Shown: positions 19,501-28,418, counted from the stretch's first letter. The stretch is DNA of 64,000 bases from Pseudoalteromonas sp. N1230-9 (GCF_032716425.1 NZ_CP090420.1:496001-560000); one strand, 5' to 3'. The notes: generated by a model not told the origin, from the letters alone. Numbers and translations: made by a program.

Positions 19501-20516
19501 TGGAAGTCGCAGCGACATCATTAAATGACTTTAAAGAAAACGTAATGACGGGTGGTGACCTAGCAGAGGGCACTCAAAGCATGGCTAATGATGGCAACGT
19601 AGCCTTTTTCAATACCTTTGGTTTTGGGCTTGGTGAGCAAACCATGTACCTAAATAACAATGATTTTGAATCAGACGTTGCTGTTGAAACTAAAGAGTTT
19701 GAGATTGGTTTTGCTGGCGAGTTTGCAGTGTCATTCTGGCACTTCTATCTAATTGAAGAAAATTGGGATGGTGGTGTTGTTGAAATCAGTGTAAATGGTG
19801 GTAATTGGGTTGATGTAACTGAAATGGGTGGCACATTTGATGTTGGCTATGATGGTCCGCTGACTGAAAATGATGCACAGGCAATTCAAGACCGTGATAC
19901 GTTTACAGGCAATAACATTGATGAGAACGGTGCGTATGGTAATTACGAAACAATTCGATTTGGTACTGAATTAAATGGTAACCGCGCGAAGCTTCGTTTC
20001 CGTTTATCGTCTGATAGCGCTGTACGTGAGTTTGGTTGGTGGATTGATAATGTGTCATTTACCAATGTAACAACACCGATACTATCAAACGTTATCGCGG
20101 GTGATACTTTTGCATGTGATAATGCAATGCCTGTTATTAGCGTGTCTGGCGATGAAAGTATTTCTGAGTCTGCAACAGGTACGTTAAGCGTAACTGCAAC
20201 TGATCGTAATAGTGATGATGAATTAACGTATGCTTGGACGCAAGTGAGTGGTTCAGCTGCAACACTATCAGGCGAAGATACTGCAACATTAAGTTTCACT
20301 CCTGGCTCAATCTCAGCGGATGAAGAAGTCGTCTTTGAGGTTGTTGTTAGCGACGGTGTTGCATCCGTGTCAGAGCAAGTAACGGTTGCTGTTACAAATG
20401 AAGCTGAACCTGTGGTTGAAACCCCAGAGCCTAGAAAGTCAAGCAGTGGTAGTTTTGGTTTCTTAACCTTACTACTTGCTCCATTAGCGTTAGTAGGCCG
20501 TCGCCGCAAACGCTAA
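16503..20516 (+). CDS. Secreted M36 (fungalysin-like) metallopeptidase with GlyGly-CTERM tail
   Basis: A 1337-residue exported zinc peptidase. In order: signal peptide ending VQA; an FTP/PepSY-like propeptide to about residue 300; the M36 catalytic domain with HEWGH (His645, Glu646, His649), interrupted by a PA domain near 480-640 (IDRGSCNFTAKV, AIGAIVVNND); a MAM/jelly-roll-like region; a PKD/REJ-type Ig domain near 1210-1310; and a tail of Ser/Gly, hydrophobic segment and RRRKR. That tail fits GlyGly-CTERM, the sorting signal cut by rhombosortase, so the enzyme is likely processed and anchored or released at the surface. The ATG at 16503 starts right before the signal peptide; a TTG 17 codons upstream is in frame. 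A strong terminator follows. Confidence 0.9.
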   Translation: MAKFKVSAVATLVTAILASSQVQASEQTRFYSASSTSSHAQFNPQITQQRALAERRTVSGHKSIFDAQLGKATFLWQAVGQAKPDMSVVLPEQRNAYAADFYLNALTGVSTAKKGVSSAVLTDLSEQKLGSITAKYKQKVHDIEVFNREYNLIMDKEQNLVAGSGYFANVSSNATKSFAPLAKFVGAEQSIKRAIQELADINVSLVKSTEQGDYVKYNVTNQNGEKVVVGQPRAKKVFFEVNGQLESAYYVEVEVADKNSLDSDYFSYVIGADNNKVYFKKDLKAHAVDFNYRVWADADGYPWEGPHGDVIPADGPDQVDETEILDAPLVSLSYYSKLSTMDPWLEDDATTTSGNNVFAYADVIAPQGFTEGDFTAETTSDFTFDYPYQVDQVANSYDNRKAAIVNLFYMNNFLHDFFYDHGFDETSNVAQVSNYGRGGVEGDPIEAQAQDNSGLNNANMFTPADGASPRMQMYLYNSKDAKVGVDFGVVVTSDETIGLLESTQVSGFGQGQFADVAAEVVRLIDGNDVDSGSVTDGCEPATNAADLAGKIALIDRGSCNFTAKVFHAQEAGAIGAIVVNNDPNTDDPAPMGGEDDAVLIPNMGLNFADGHKMYDAIDAGNAVTVNMFNKATLKDGTLDNGIIAHEWGHYISNRLVGNSSGLINFQGRAMGEGWGDFHSLMFIAKAGDINIPGNDKFQKAYGSGTFVEDFYFGIRRVPYSTNMEVNPLSFRHITENAGTDVGIAPTNVGSPHAAGEIWATMLWESYVALINEHGFEEAQNRMANYLVAGYKLTPIAPLYTEARDAVLAAAYAVDTNDYELILGAFAKRGMGLGAVAPERFSTDLTGVVESDDMELASFTLKDVSVNNNFNGAELGYCSNDNILDKGETGTLTVSITNTGSETLTGTQAQLSVVSNHDVTFENDGLITFDEMTPFTSATSAPIKFTLNDAGTADTLEIQVSFPELSADDEIVEAASETLSYTVNMDFEAKAPVGSQTSDNMEVAATSLNDFKENVMTGGDLAEGTQSMANDGNVAFFNTFGFGLGEQTMYLNNNDFESDVAVETKEFEIGFAGEFAVSFWHFYLIEENWDGGVVEISVNGGNWVDVTEMGGTFDVGYDGPLTENDAQAIQDRDTFTGNNIDENGAYGNYETIRFGTELNGNRAKLRFRLSSDSAVREFGWWIDNVSFTNVTTPILSNVIAGDTFACDNAMPVISVSGDESISESATGTLSVTATDRNSDDELTYAWTQVSGSAATLSGEDTATLSFTPGSISADEEVVFEVVVSDGVASVSEQVTVAVTNEAEPVVETPEPRKSSSGSFGFLTLLLAPLALVGRRRKR

Positions 20517-20543
20517 GTTAATTATCAGACAGTGATAAAAAAC

Positions 20544-20576
20544 AAAGCCCTTACAGTTTTCTGTAAGGGCTTTTTT
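20544..20576. terminator. Terminator between M36 and M3 peptidase genes
   Basis: AAGCCCTTACAG (20545-20556) pairs with CTGTAAGGGCTT around TTTT and runs into T6; A-rich sequence on the left lets it serve the convergent minus-strand gene too. Confidence 0.9.
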
Positions 20577-20643
20577 AATATATGCTGACTTTTTATTTTC
20601 TTACTTGCCCATGTCAGGGCAAGCAAAAAGTTGCATTACAACA

Positions 20644-22809
20644 CTATTGAACCGTCGCTTTTAAACCGCGGCGTTTTAATAACGCTGAAGTATCTGGCTC
20701 TTGGCCTCGGAATGCTTTATACGATTCCATCAAGTCTCGTGAGTTGCCCATTTCTAAAATTTCTTTACGGTATTTGTCACCCATTTTGCGAGTTAAACCG
20801 CCTTGCTCTTGTACATAAGCAAACGCATCAGCTGCTAAAATCTCACTCCACATATATGCGTAGTAACCAGCTGAGTAGCCGCCACCCATAGAGTGTGAGA
20901 AGAATGCTGATTTATAACGTGGTGGTACAAATGGTACATTTACACCATGTTTTGTAAGTGCTTGTTGCTCAAACTTTTCAATGTCTTGTAATGGTGCATC
21001 TGCAGGCAGTGAGTGCCATTCCATATCAAGAAGTGCAGCAGCAACATATTCTAACGTATCAAAACCTTGGTTGAAGCTACGTGATTGGATTACTTTTTTC
21101 AGTAACTCATCAGGAATAGGTTCACCTGTTTTATGGTGTTTCGCATAGTTTGCGATAACTTCAGGATACATTGCCCAGTCTTCTTCGAACGTTGACGGGA
21201 ATTCAACGAAGTCGCGTGATACCGACGTACCTGAAAGCATAGGATATTTTACTTTTGAGAACATGCCATGTAAGCCGTGGCCTAATTCGTGGAAAATAGT
21301 CGTCGCTTCATCATAGCTGATAAGCGTAGGTTCACCATTAGCACCTTTTTGGATGTTCATTACATTAACAACAACAGGCTTTTGTTCTTTAAGGCCTGAT
21401 TGTTTTACAAATGAGCTCATCCATGCACCGCCACGCTTACCTTCGCGAGCAAAGTAGTCAGCAAAGAAAATGGCTAAGCTGTTACCGTTTTCATCAAATA
21501 ACTCATAGGCTTTAACATCAGGATGGTAAACTGGAATATCGTTACGTGGTTTGAATGTAATACCGTATAAACGGTTCATGGTGAAGAATACACCGTCCTC
21601 TAGCACACGATTAAATTCAAAGTATTCTTTGACTGCATTTTCGTCTAGGTTGTACTTATCTTTACGAACTTGTTCTGCGTAGAATAACCAATCCCAAGGT
21701 TGTAGTTTGAACTGTTCACCTGACTCATCGATCTTAGCTTGGATCGCTTCAGCCTCAGCATTAACGTTTTGCATTAACGCAGGGATCATACCAGCAAACA
21801 TATCAAATACTGCCTGCGGCGTTTTCGCCATTTGTGACTCTAGTCCGAATGCCGCCCAGCTATCATAACCAAGTAGTTTAGCCTTTTGAGCACGTAACTG
21901 AGCAAGTTCTGCAACGATTTCACGGTTACTGTTTTCACCAGAAAGTGCACGCTCAGCTGAGGCACGCCAAATTTTTTCACGTAAATCACGATTTTTAAGT
22001 GTCGCTAAAATAGGTTGGCGTGTCGTGTTGGTGATCTTAATTAGGTATTTGCCTGAGTGGCCAGCTTCTGTTGCTGCATTAGCAAGCTGTTCGATTTGAC
22101 CTGCAGGTAAACCTTCAAGTTCAGCTTTGTCATCAACAAGCACAACGTTCGTTTTAGTAAGTGCTAATAAGTTCTGCGAAAACTGAGTCGTTAAGCTTGA
22201 ATGTTTTGTATTAATATCACGGATCTGTTGTTTTTCTTCCGCGGTTAGTTTCGCACCAGCACGTACAAAACGCTTGTAGTAAACATCTAAAAGACGCTTT
22301 TCTTCAGCGGTTAATGCTAGTTTATCTGACTCAGCATATACAGCAGAGACTTTCTCAAATAAGTCTTTATTTAAAAAGATATTGTCGTTATGTGCAGCAA
22401 GCTTTGGTGCGAGCTCTTTTTGTATTTCACGACGTTTAGGGTTTGAATCACTCCCTGCTAGATTATAAAAAATGCTGCGGGTGCGAGTCAGTAATTCACC
22501 ACTTAGCTCAAGGGCAACAATGGTATTTTGAAAGTCAGGCTTAGCTTGATTACTAATAATAGCTTGTACTTCAGCCATTTGCTCTATCATGCCTTTATTG
22601 AAAGCAGGCATAAAGTGCTCATCTTTTATTACACTAAAATCAGGCGTTTCGTATTGTAATACGCTTTTTACTAATAATGGGTTTGCTTGCTCAACGTCAG
22701 CGGTTGTTGCAACTTGTTCAGTTGTTGTTTTATTTTCTGTTGTTTGTGGCTCAGAACAGGCCGTTAATAATAACGCTGAGCTAATCGCGGTTGCGAGTAC
22801 GTGTTTCAT
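20644..22809 (-). CDS. dcp: M3-family peptidyl-dipeptidase, lipoprotein
   Basis: A 721-residue M3 zinc peptidase that should remove dipeptides from the C-terminus of peptides. The zinc motif is FHELGHGLH (His507, Glu508, His511), and downstream SGTSVSRDFVEFPS plus HSMGGGYSAGYYAYMWSE are typical of Dcp/oligopeptidase A. Unlike cytoplasmic E. coli Dcp it has a lipoprotein signal (hydrophobic segment ending LTAC, Cys18) and a Thr/Glu-rich linker, so it is probably anchored in the periplasm. The EEP-family gene lies 15 bases upstream on the same strand, so the two form an operon. It converges on the M36 gene at a shared terminator. Confidence 0.92.
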   Translation of the reverse strand: MKHVLATAISSALLLTACSEPQTTENKTTTEQVATTADVEQANPLLVKSVLQYETPDFSVIKDEHFMPAFNKGMIEQMAEVQAIISNQAKPDFQNTIVALELSGELLTRTRSIFYNLAGSDSNPKRREIQKELAPKLAAHNDNIFLNKDLFEKVSAVYAESDKLALTAEEKRLLDVYYKRFVRAGAKLTAEEKQQIRDINTKHSSLTTQFSQNLLALTKTNVVLVDDKAELEGLPAGQIEQLANAATEAGHSGKYLIKITNTTRQPILATLKNRDLREKIWRASAERALSGENSNREIVAELAQLRAQKAKLLGYDSWAAFGLESQMAKTPQAVFDMFAGMIPALMQNVNAEAEAIQAKIDESGEQFKLQPWDWLFYAEQVRKDKYNLDENAVKEYFEFNRVLEDGVFFTMNRLYGITFKPRNDIPVYHPDVKAYELFDENGNSLAIFFADYFAREGKRGGAWMSSFVKQSGLKEQKPVVVNVMNIQKGANGEPTLISYDEATTIFHELGHGLHGMFSKVKYPMLSGTSVSRDFVEFPSTFEEDWAMYPEVIANYAKHHKTGEPIPDELLKKVIQSRSFNQGFDTLEYVAAALLDMEWHSLPADAPLQDIEKFEQQALTKHGVNVPFVPPRYKSAFFSHSMGGGYSAGYYAYMWSEILAADAFAYVQEQGGLTRKMGDKYRKEILEMGNSRDLMESYKAFRGQEPDTSALLKRRGLKATVQ

Positions 22810-22824
22810 TGTTTTCTCTTTCTT

Positions 22825-23760
22825 TTAAAAATTAAATTGCGCTGATAAAGCACAGTGATCGCTTAACATATGATCTGTGCTGTAATTGTGAAATTTCACA
22901 GAAGATGGCACCAAAGCGCGCCTCATGGAAGCCGATATCACGATGTGATCAATGGGCAAAGGGTACTTTGGATGACAACCTTCTACACCATCTGTTGCGA
23001 TAAAAAGGTTATTAGCTGCGATAAGTGGCGAACCATCACTGTAATCTTTTTTATTTTTATAGTCAGAAGCTGCTAAAAGCTCAACTCTAAAATGGTTATC
23101 TGTGGCTGTTAAATGATGGTTAAAATCACCTAGTATAAGCCAGTTTTCGCGAGCTAAGTTTTGCTGGGCTAGGTAGCTTTTTAAATACTCAGCTTGTTTA
23201 GCGTATATTGCGCAATTTGATTTATTTGATACTTCATAATTTTCAACAAAGCAGCCACTTTTCATATGAACATTAAGTAAGTTTAATGGTTTACCCGCTT
23301 GTTCAATTTGTAAGTGAATCGCTTCTCTTGCACCCACTTTCGCTTTAGCTAACTCACTTAGATGGTTAACCTGTTTTATTAAAATAGGCTTTCTCACCAC
23401 GAAGGCGACTTTTTGTTGTGTTGATGCTTGCTTGTTTTCTCTACAAGTGTAACTGGGCGAATCAGTTCGTGATGACATGATTATTTGCCATTTTGAGTCA
23501 GGAAATATTCGTTCAACAGCCGCCAGAGAGTCAACTTCTTGAAGTGCAATTACATCTGCATCAAGTGATTGAGCGTATTGGCGCATCTGAGTGTAACTTT
23601 CAGTGTCTCTGGCTTTACAGCCTTTACCATTGTGAGCTGCTAAGTGTTCGGAGTTCCAAGTGACCACGCGTAAGCTTTTGGCATTTGCAAAATTACTATT
23701 TACAACTGATAGCAGTAGTAATGCCAAGCTAGTCAAATGCGGATGCTTAATTATTTTCAT
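22825..23760 (-). CDS. Exported endonuclease/exonuclease/phosphatase (EEP) family protein
   Basis: A 311-residue protein with a signal peptide (cut near FANA). The EEP fold motifs are in order: VVTWNSEHL, VIALQEVDS (metal-binding Glu), LLNVHMKSGC, LILGDFNHH (Asp/Asn), IDHIVIS and SDHCAL (final Asp-His). Such metal-dependent enzymes cut phosphodiester or phosphomonoester bonds in nucleic acids, lipids or inositol phosphates; as an exported enzyme it could degrade extracellular DNA or another phosphoester. It is the first gene of a pair with dcp. Its promoter region is shared with the divergent dihydroorotase-folE2 pair, where a Zur-like palindrome lies 33 bases upstream of this start, so zinc-dependent control of this operon is possible too. 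Confidence 0.82.
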   Translation of the reverse strand: MKIIKHPHLTSLALLLLSVVNSNFANAKSLRVVTWNSEHLAAHNGKGCKARDTESYTQMRQYAQSLDADVIALQEVDSLAAVERIFPDSKWQIIMSSRTDSPSYTCRENKQASTQQKVAFVVRKPILIKQVNHLSELAKAKVGAREAIHLQIEQAGKPLNLLNVHMKSGCFVENYEVSNKSNCAIYAKQAEYLKSYLAQQNLARENWLILGDFNHHLTATDNHFRVELLAASDYKNKKDYSDGSPLIAANNLFIATDGVEGCHPKYPLPIDHIVISASMRRALVPSSVKFHNYSTDHMLSDHCALSAQFNF

Positions 23761-23792
23761 CTACGACTATTACCTAAGAATAATGATGTGGT

Positions 23793-23810
23793 ATGTTATA
23801 TTGTAACAAT
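23793..23810. promoter_or_regulatory. Zur-like operator in front of the dihydroorotase-folE2 pair
   Basis: ATGTTATATTGTAACAAT is an imperfect palindrome with GTTATA and TGTAAC halves, close to the gammaproteobacterial Zur consensus built on GTTATANTATAAC. It lies 80 bases before the dihydroorotase start and 33 before the divergent EEP gene. FolE2 genes are well-known Zur targets, which supports the call. Confidence 0.7.
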
Positions 23811-23889
23811 TTAATCTGCAATCAATCTTGCCATGGAGTGCATTTTTTTACGATAAGTTGCAAATGTTGCTGAATAAGCAAGGAGTCGT

Positions 23890-25221
23890 ATGGCTATCAT
23901 AATTAAACATGTCTGCGTTGTTAATGAAGGACAGCGCGAAATAAACGATGTACGAATTGTTGGTAATCGAATCGCTGAAATTGCCAAAGATATCAGTTCC
24001 AAGATCAATGATGAGGTAATTGATGCAAGCGGTCTGTTGCTATTACCAGGCATGATCGACGATCAAGTTCATTTTAGAGAGCCTGGTCTAACACATAAAG
24101 GTACGATTGCCAGTGAATCTGCCGCGGCAGTGGCAGGTGGCATTACAAGCTTTATGGAAATGCCTAATGTCTCACCTTCGACTACCACGGCAAAAGCACT
24201 TGCTGATAAATACGCGATAGCAGCGCAAACGAGCGCTGCGAATTATGCGTTTTACTTTGGCGCGACCCCTAATAACCTCGATGAAATTAAAGCCCTTGAT
24301 GCTAAAAATGTATGCGGCGTTAAAGTGTTTATGGGAGCATCAACAGGCGATTTACTAGTTGAACATCCTCATGCCCTTGAAGCCATTTTTCGGGAAAGCC
24401 CAGTACTCATTGCCACCCATTGCGAGCAAGGGGAGGTTATTCAACAAAATCAGCGCCGTTTAGAAAAACGTTATGGCGAGTTACGAATCGAACACCATCC
24501 ATTAATTCGTGATGAGTTAGCGTGTTATGCATCATCATCGTATGCGGTATCGTTGGCAAAACGCTATGGCTCGCAATTACATGTTTTACACCTTACAACA
24601 GCAAAAGAGCTAGAACTATTTAGTAACGCACCCATAGAGCAAAAGCACATAACCGCCGAAGCCTGCGTGCATCATTTGTGGTTTAACCAAGACGATTACG
24701 CAAACTATGGCAATCAAATTAAATGTAACCCCGCCATAAAATCAGAGCAAGACCGCCAAGCGCTACTCTCAGCAGTACGCGATGGTCGCATTGATATTAT
24801 TGCCACCGATCATGCCCCTCATACTTGGCAAGAAAAGCAGCAACAATACAGTGCTGCGCCAGCAGGCCTCCCTTTAGTAGAGCATGCATTACTGTCGTTA
24901 CTTGAGCAGGTAAAGCGTGGTGAGTTAAGCCTTGAGCAAGTTGTTGAAAAAACGGCGCATAACGTGGCAAAGCGGTTTGCTATTGAAGAGCGGGGCTTTA
25001 TTCGTGAAGGTTATTTTGCTGATTTAGTCCTAGTTGACCCAAATGCAGAAAAGCACGTTGAGCATACAAACACACATTACTTATGTCAATGGACTCCATT
25101 TAGTGGCACCACCTTTTCACACCGAATAACACATACCTTTGTAAATGGTGAGTGTGTCTTTGATGGGAAGCACGTATACCCGCACAAACAGGTCGCTATG
25201 GCCTTAACATTCAATCGTTAA
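23890..25221 (+). CDS. pyrC: Dihydroorotase-like amidohydrolase with altered metal motif
   Basis: A 443-residue amidohydrolase of the class I dihydroorotase/hydantoinase type, which closes carbamoyl-aspartate to dihydroorotate in pyrimidine synthesis. The usual D-x-H-x-H-x-R motif reads DDQVHFREPG, so the first metal His is Gln and only His61 remains. The carboxylated-Lys candidate is in GVKVFMG, with later ligands in ATHCEQ, HVLHLTTAKE and ATDHAPH. The gene is 11 bases before folE2 and behind a Zur-like box, the layout expected for a paralogue used when zinc is scarce. It may be a low-zinc dihydroorotase, or a related amidohydrolase. AAGGAG lies 6 bases upstream of the ATG. Confidence 0.85.
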   Translation: MAIIIKHVCVVNEGQREINDVRIVGNRIAEIAKDISSKINDEVIDASGLLLLPGMIDDQVHFREPGLTHKGTIASESAAAVAGGITSFMEMPNVSPSTTTAKALADKYAIAAQTSAANYAFYFGATPNNLDEIKALDAKNVCGVKVFMGASTGDLLVEHPHALEAIFRESPVLIATHCEQGEVIQQNQRRLEKRYGELRIEHHPLIRDELACYASSSYAVSLAKRYGSQLHVLHLTTAKELELFSNAPIEQKHITAEACVHHLWFNQDDYANYGNQIKCNPAIKSEQDRQALLSAVRDGRIDIIATDHAPHTWQEKQQQYSAAPAGLPLVEHALLSLLEQVKRGELSLEQVVEKTAHNVAKRFAIEERGFIREGYFADLVLVDPNAEKHVEHTNTHYLCQWTPFSGTTFSHRITHTFVNGECVFDGKHVYPHKQVAMALTFNR

Positions 25222-25232
25222 AAGAAGTTGAT

Positions 25233-26117
25233 ATGCAATTACCCGATATTACCTCGCACTCTAATGTAGATTTTCAGTCGCCTTTAAAATGGGTGGGCAT
25301 GGAAAAAATAGCATTGCCTTTGAAGCTTGCACAAACTCATGTTGATGTGCACCTTAATGCCAAAGCTGATGTGTTCGTTAGCCTTGATAGCAATGCTAAA
25401 GGCATTCATATGTCGCGCCTTTATTTATTACTTAATCAGCTATTGGCTAAGCAAAGCTTAACAAGTCAACGTGTTAGTGAGGTTATGGATGCTGTTTTAG
25501 CATCACAAAAAGGCTTAAGTAAAGGCGCAAAACTAGTGCTGCATTTTGATTTACCACTGCTAAAACCAGCGCTCCTGAGCGACCATGCAGGTTATAATGC
25601 TTACCCTGTTGTATTAACGATTACAAAGCAGCAATCACTCACCATTAACTTAAAAGTTGATATTGCCTACAGCAGCACCTGCCCATGCTCAGCGGCATTA
25701 TCAAGGCAGCTATTGAGCGAGGCAGTCGATAAACAATTTAGCGATGCGAGTATAGATAAAGCATCTTTACTCAATTGGCTTGCAAGTGAACAGGGCTCAA
25801 TTGCAACCCCTCATAGCCAGCGCTCTTATGCCTACATTGATGTCACCTTTAGTAGTGAAAAACTACCTGATATTAGCGGCTTTATCACCGTATGTGAGCA
25901 AGCCATTGGTACCCCAGTACAAACCGCTGTTAAACGTGAAGATGAACAAGCATTTGCAGCCCTAAACGCGAAAAATTTACTATTTTGTGAAGATGCAGCA
26001 AGGCGATTAAAGCAATGCTTCGAAACTATGACGAGTATTGCTGACTACCAATTTAAGGTTGAGCACCAAGAAAGCTTACATGGCCACAATGCAGTAGTTC
26101 ATGAGTCTAAGTATTAG
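25233..26117 (+). CDS. folE2: GTP cyclohydrolase FolE2 (type IB)
   Basis: A 294-residue enzyme that converts GTP to 7,8-dihydroneopterin triphosphate, the first step of folate synthesis. FolE2 does not depend strictly on zinc, unlike FolE. Signatures are SNVDFQSPLKWVGMEKI at the start, YSSTCPCSAALS (Cys150 is the conserved metal/active-site Cys) and HGHNAVV near the end. It follows the dihydroorotase-like gene after 11 bases, and AAGAAG precedes the ATG. The Zur-like box upstream of the pair suggests induction under zinc limitation, as shown for folE2 in other bacteria. No terminator was recognised between it and the S46 peptidase 114 bases on. Confidence 0.93.
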   Translation: MQLPDITSHSNVDFQSPLKWVGMEKIALPLKLAQTHVDVHLNAKADVFVSLDSNAKGIHMSRLYLLLNQLLAKQSLTSQRVSEVMDAVLASQKGLSKGAKLVLHFDLPLLKPALLSDHAGYNAYPVVLTITKQQSLTINLKVDIAYSSTCPCSAALSRQLLSEAVDKQFSDASIDKASLLNWLASEQGSIATPHSQRSYAYIDVTFSSEKLPDISGFITVCEQAIGTPVQTAVKREDEQAFAALNAKNLLFCEDAARRLKQCFETMTSIADYQFKVEHQESLHGHNAVVHESKY

Positions 26118-26231
26118 AACTCATAGCATTAAGTGTTTACAAATTTTGACAAAGGTAGTCGCAAATTATTGCTATTAATAAAAACAAGGTTAATGATATG
26201 CCTGCCAAAAATATTATAAAAAAGGATGACT

Positions 26232-28391
26232 ATGCGTTTTAAATTTATTGCTGCTGCAGTGGGTATTGCTGTCGCAAATGTTGCCGTTGCCGACGAGGGC
26301 ATGTGGCAACCTCATCAACTGCCAGAACTTGAATCAGTTTTAAAAGCGAAAGGCTTGAGCATTGATGTAGATTCAATTTCAAAACTGACTGAGTTCCCGA
26401 TGAATGCGGTGATCAGTCTTGGCGGTTGTACGGCTTCGTTTGTATCACCAAAAGGCTTAGTTGTAACAAACCATCATTGTGCCTATGGTTCGATTCAATA
26501 TAACTCGACCACCGAAAACAACATTTTAGAAAATGGCTTTTTAGCAAAAAAGCACAATGATGAAGTGCCTGCAGCCCCTGGTTCTCGTGTTTATGTAACC
26601 GAGGAAGTGGTTGAAGTAACTGATAAAGTAAACAAAGGGACTGAACAGTTAACCGGTAAAGCACGTTTTGATGCTATTCAAGCAAATGAAAAAGCACTTG
26701 TTAGTGAGTGTGAACAAGACGAGAGCTATCGCTGTAATGTGTATACTTTCCATGGTGGCCTTGAGTATTACCTAATCAAATCGCTTGAAATTAAAGATGT
26801 ACGTTTAGCGTATGCGCCAGCGATGGGCGTAGGTAAATACGGCGGTGATATCGACAACTGGATGTGGCCGCGTCATACCGGTGATTTTTCGTTCTATCGT
26901 GCGTATGTTGGCAAAGATGGCAAGCCTGCTGAATATTCAGAAGATAACGTGCCGTACCAAAGTGATGCATTTTTAAAAGTGAGTGCTAAAGGCGTACAAG
27001 AAGGTGATTTTGTGATGGTGACCGGATACCCAGGCAGCACAAACCGTTACCGTATTTCGCCAGAAGTTGACTATGTGTTTAATACAGCCTATCCATTAGC
27101 GCGTAAATATAACTCTAAATATGTCTCGTTAATTGAAGAAAATGCCCCGGATGGTTCAGAGGCACGAATCGCTTATGAAAGTACTATTGCGGGTTACAAC
27201 AACTACATTAAAAACTACGGCTCAATGATTGAGAGCTTCAATAAAGGCTCAATGTATAGTCGTAAGCAACAATTCGAAAAAGATCTCACTGCGTGGATCA
27301 ATGAAGATAGTAAACGCAAAGCTAAATACGGACATGTACTTGCTGATTTAACGGCGCTAGTTGCTGAGTCTCAAGAACATAACCAGCGCGACCGTATGTT
27401 AGGTTACGTACACCGTTCACAAATGATGTCATCGGCTCGTATGCTGTATCGTTTAGCATATGAAAAACAAAAGCCAGACGCTGAACGCGAAAGCGGTTAT
27501 CAAGAGCGTGATATGCCACGCATTAAATCACGTTTAGAAAGCATGAGTCGTCGTTATGATGAAACCGTTGATAAAGCTATCTTACTGTACTTTATTGAGC
27601 AATATGCCGCATTACCAAACGATGAGCGCGTTGCAGAAGTCGATAAAGCACTTAGTCTGAGCAATGGCTTTGATAAGCAAAAACAACAAGCTTTACTTGA
27701 TGATATGTATGCTAAATCGGTTCTTGCAGATGAAAGTAAACGTTTGTGGATGGCAGAACTTGACCTTGCTCAGTTAAAGCAAAGTAGCGATCCATTTATT
27801 CAATATGCACATGCTGTTTTTGCCGTTACTAAAGACATGGAAGATGCGAAAAAAGAACTGGCTGGTAAACAGCAAGCTGCTCGCCCTGCATTAATGGAAG
27901 CAATCATTGCTTATAACAAGGCGCTTAATAAGCCTGTTTATGCAGATGCTAACAGCACCCTGCGTGTAACTTACGGTACGGTAGGCGGCTATTCACCGCA
28001 AGATGGCTTAGTGGCAACCCCCTTTACATCCTTAGAAGGACTGCTTGCTAAAAACACCGGTGTTGAACCATTCAACTCGCCAGAGAAACAAAACGAGCTA
28101 ATTAAGCAGAAGCTTTATGGCGATTACACAGGCGGTATGAATACTGTTCCGGTTAACTTTTTATCGAATGTCGATACCACAGGTGGTAACTCTGGCTCAC
28201 CAACGTTAAACGGTAATGCTGAGCTCGTTGGTTTGTTATTTGATGGTGTTTACGAAAGCATTATTGGTGATTGGGATTACGATGAAAACTTAAATCGCTC
28301 AATTCACGTTGATTCACGATACATGTTGTGGGTGATGGATAAAGTTGATAATGCTCAAAACTTACTTGAAGAGATGACTATCGTTAAGTAA
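26232..28391 (+). CDS. S46-family dipeptidyl peptidase, DPP7-type
   Basis: A 719-residue exported serine peptidase that releases dipeptides from N-termini. A signal peptide ends near VAVA. Triad blocks are NHHCAYGSI (His), GGDIDNWMWPRHTGDF (Asp) and GGNSGSP (Ser654). The residue 18 positions after the Ser is Gly672 in LLFDGVY; in characterised S46 enzymes Gly here goes with DPP7 preference for hydrophobic P1 residues, Arg with DPP11 preference for Asp/Glu. The ATG at 26232 is favoured over the one two codons earlier because AAAAGG directly abuts the latter and leaves proper spacing only for the former. A strong terminator follows. It adds to the exported peptide-degrading set of this window. 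Confidence 0.92.
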   Translation: MRFKFIAAAVGIAVANVAVADEGMWQPHQLPELESVLKAKGLSIDVDSISKLTEFPMNAVISLGGCTASFVSPKGLVVTNHHCAYGSIQYNSTTENNILENGFLAKKHNDEVPAAPGSRVYVTEEVVEVTDKVNKGTEQLTGKARFDAIQANEKALVSECEQDESYRCNVYTFHGGLEYYLIKSLEIKDVRLAYAPAMGVGKYGGDIDNWMWPRHTGDFSFYRAYVGKDGKPAEYSEDNVPYQSDAFLKVSAKGVQEGDFVMVTGYPGSTNRYRISPEVDYVFNTAYPLARKYNSKYVSLIEENAPDGSEARIAYESTIAGYNNYIKNYGSMIESFNKGSMYSRKQQFEKDLTAWINEDSKRKAKYGHVLADLTALVAESQEHNQRDRMLGYVHRSQMMSSARMLYRLAYEKQKPDAERESGYQERDMPRIKSRLESMSRRYDETVDKAILLYFIEQYAALPNDERVAEVDKALSLSNGFDKQKQQALLDDMYAKSVLADESKRLWMAELDLAQLKQSSDPFIQYAHAVFAVTKDMEDAKKELAGKQQAARPALMEAIIAYNKALNKPVYADANSTLRVTYGTVGGYSPQDGLVATPFTSLEGLLAKNTGVEPFNSPEKQNELIKQKLYGDYTGGMNTVPVNFLSNVDTTGGNSGSPTLNGNAELVGLLFDGVYESIIGDWDYDENLNRSIHVDSRYMLWVMDKVDNAQNLLEEMTIVK

Positions 28392-28418
28392 TCTAAGTTT
28401 AACATTAATTTAAATATT

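Noticed and set aside
19943-20509. 188-codon gene on the minus strand inside the M36 gene
   Set aside because: Ser/Thr-rich antisense shadow of a clear coding region with no start signal or known family.
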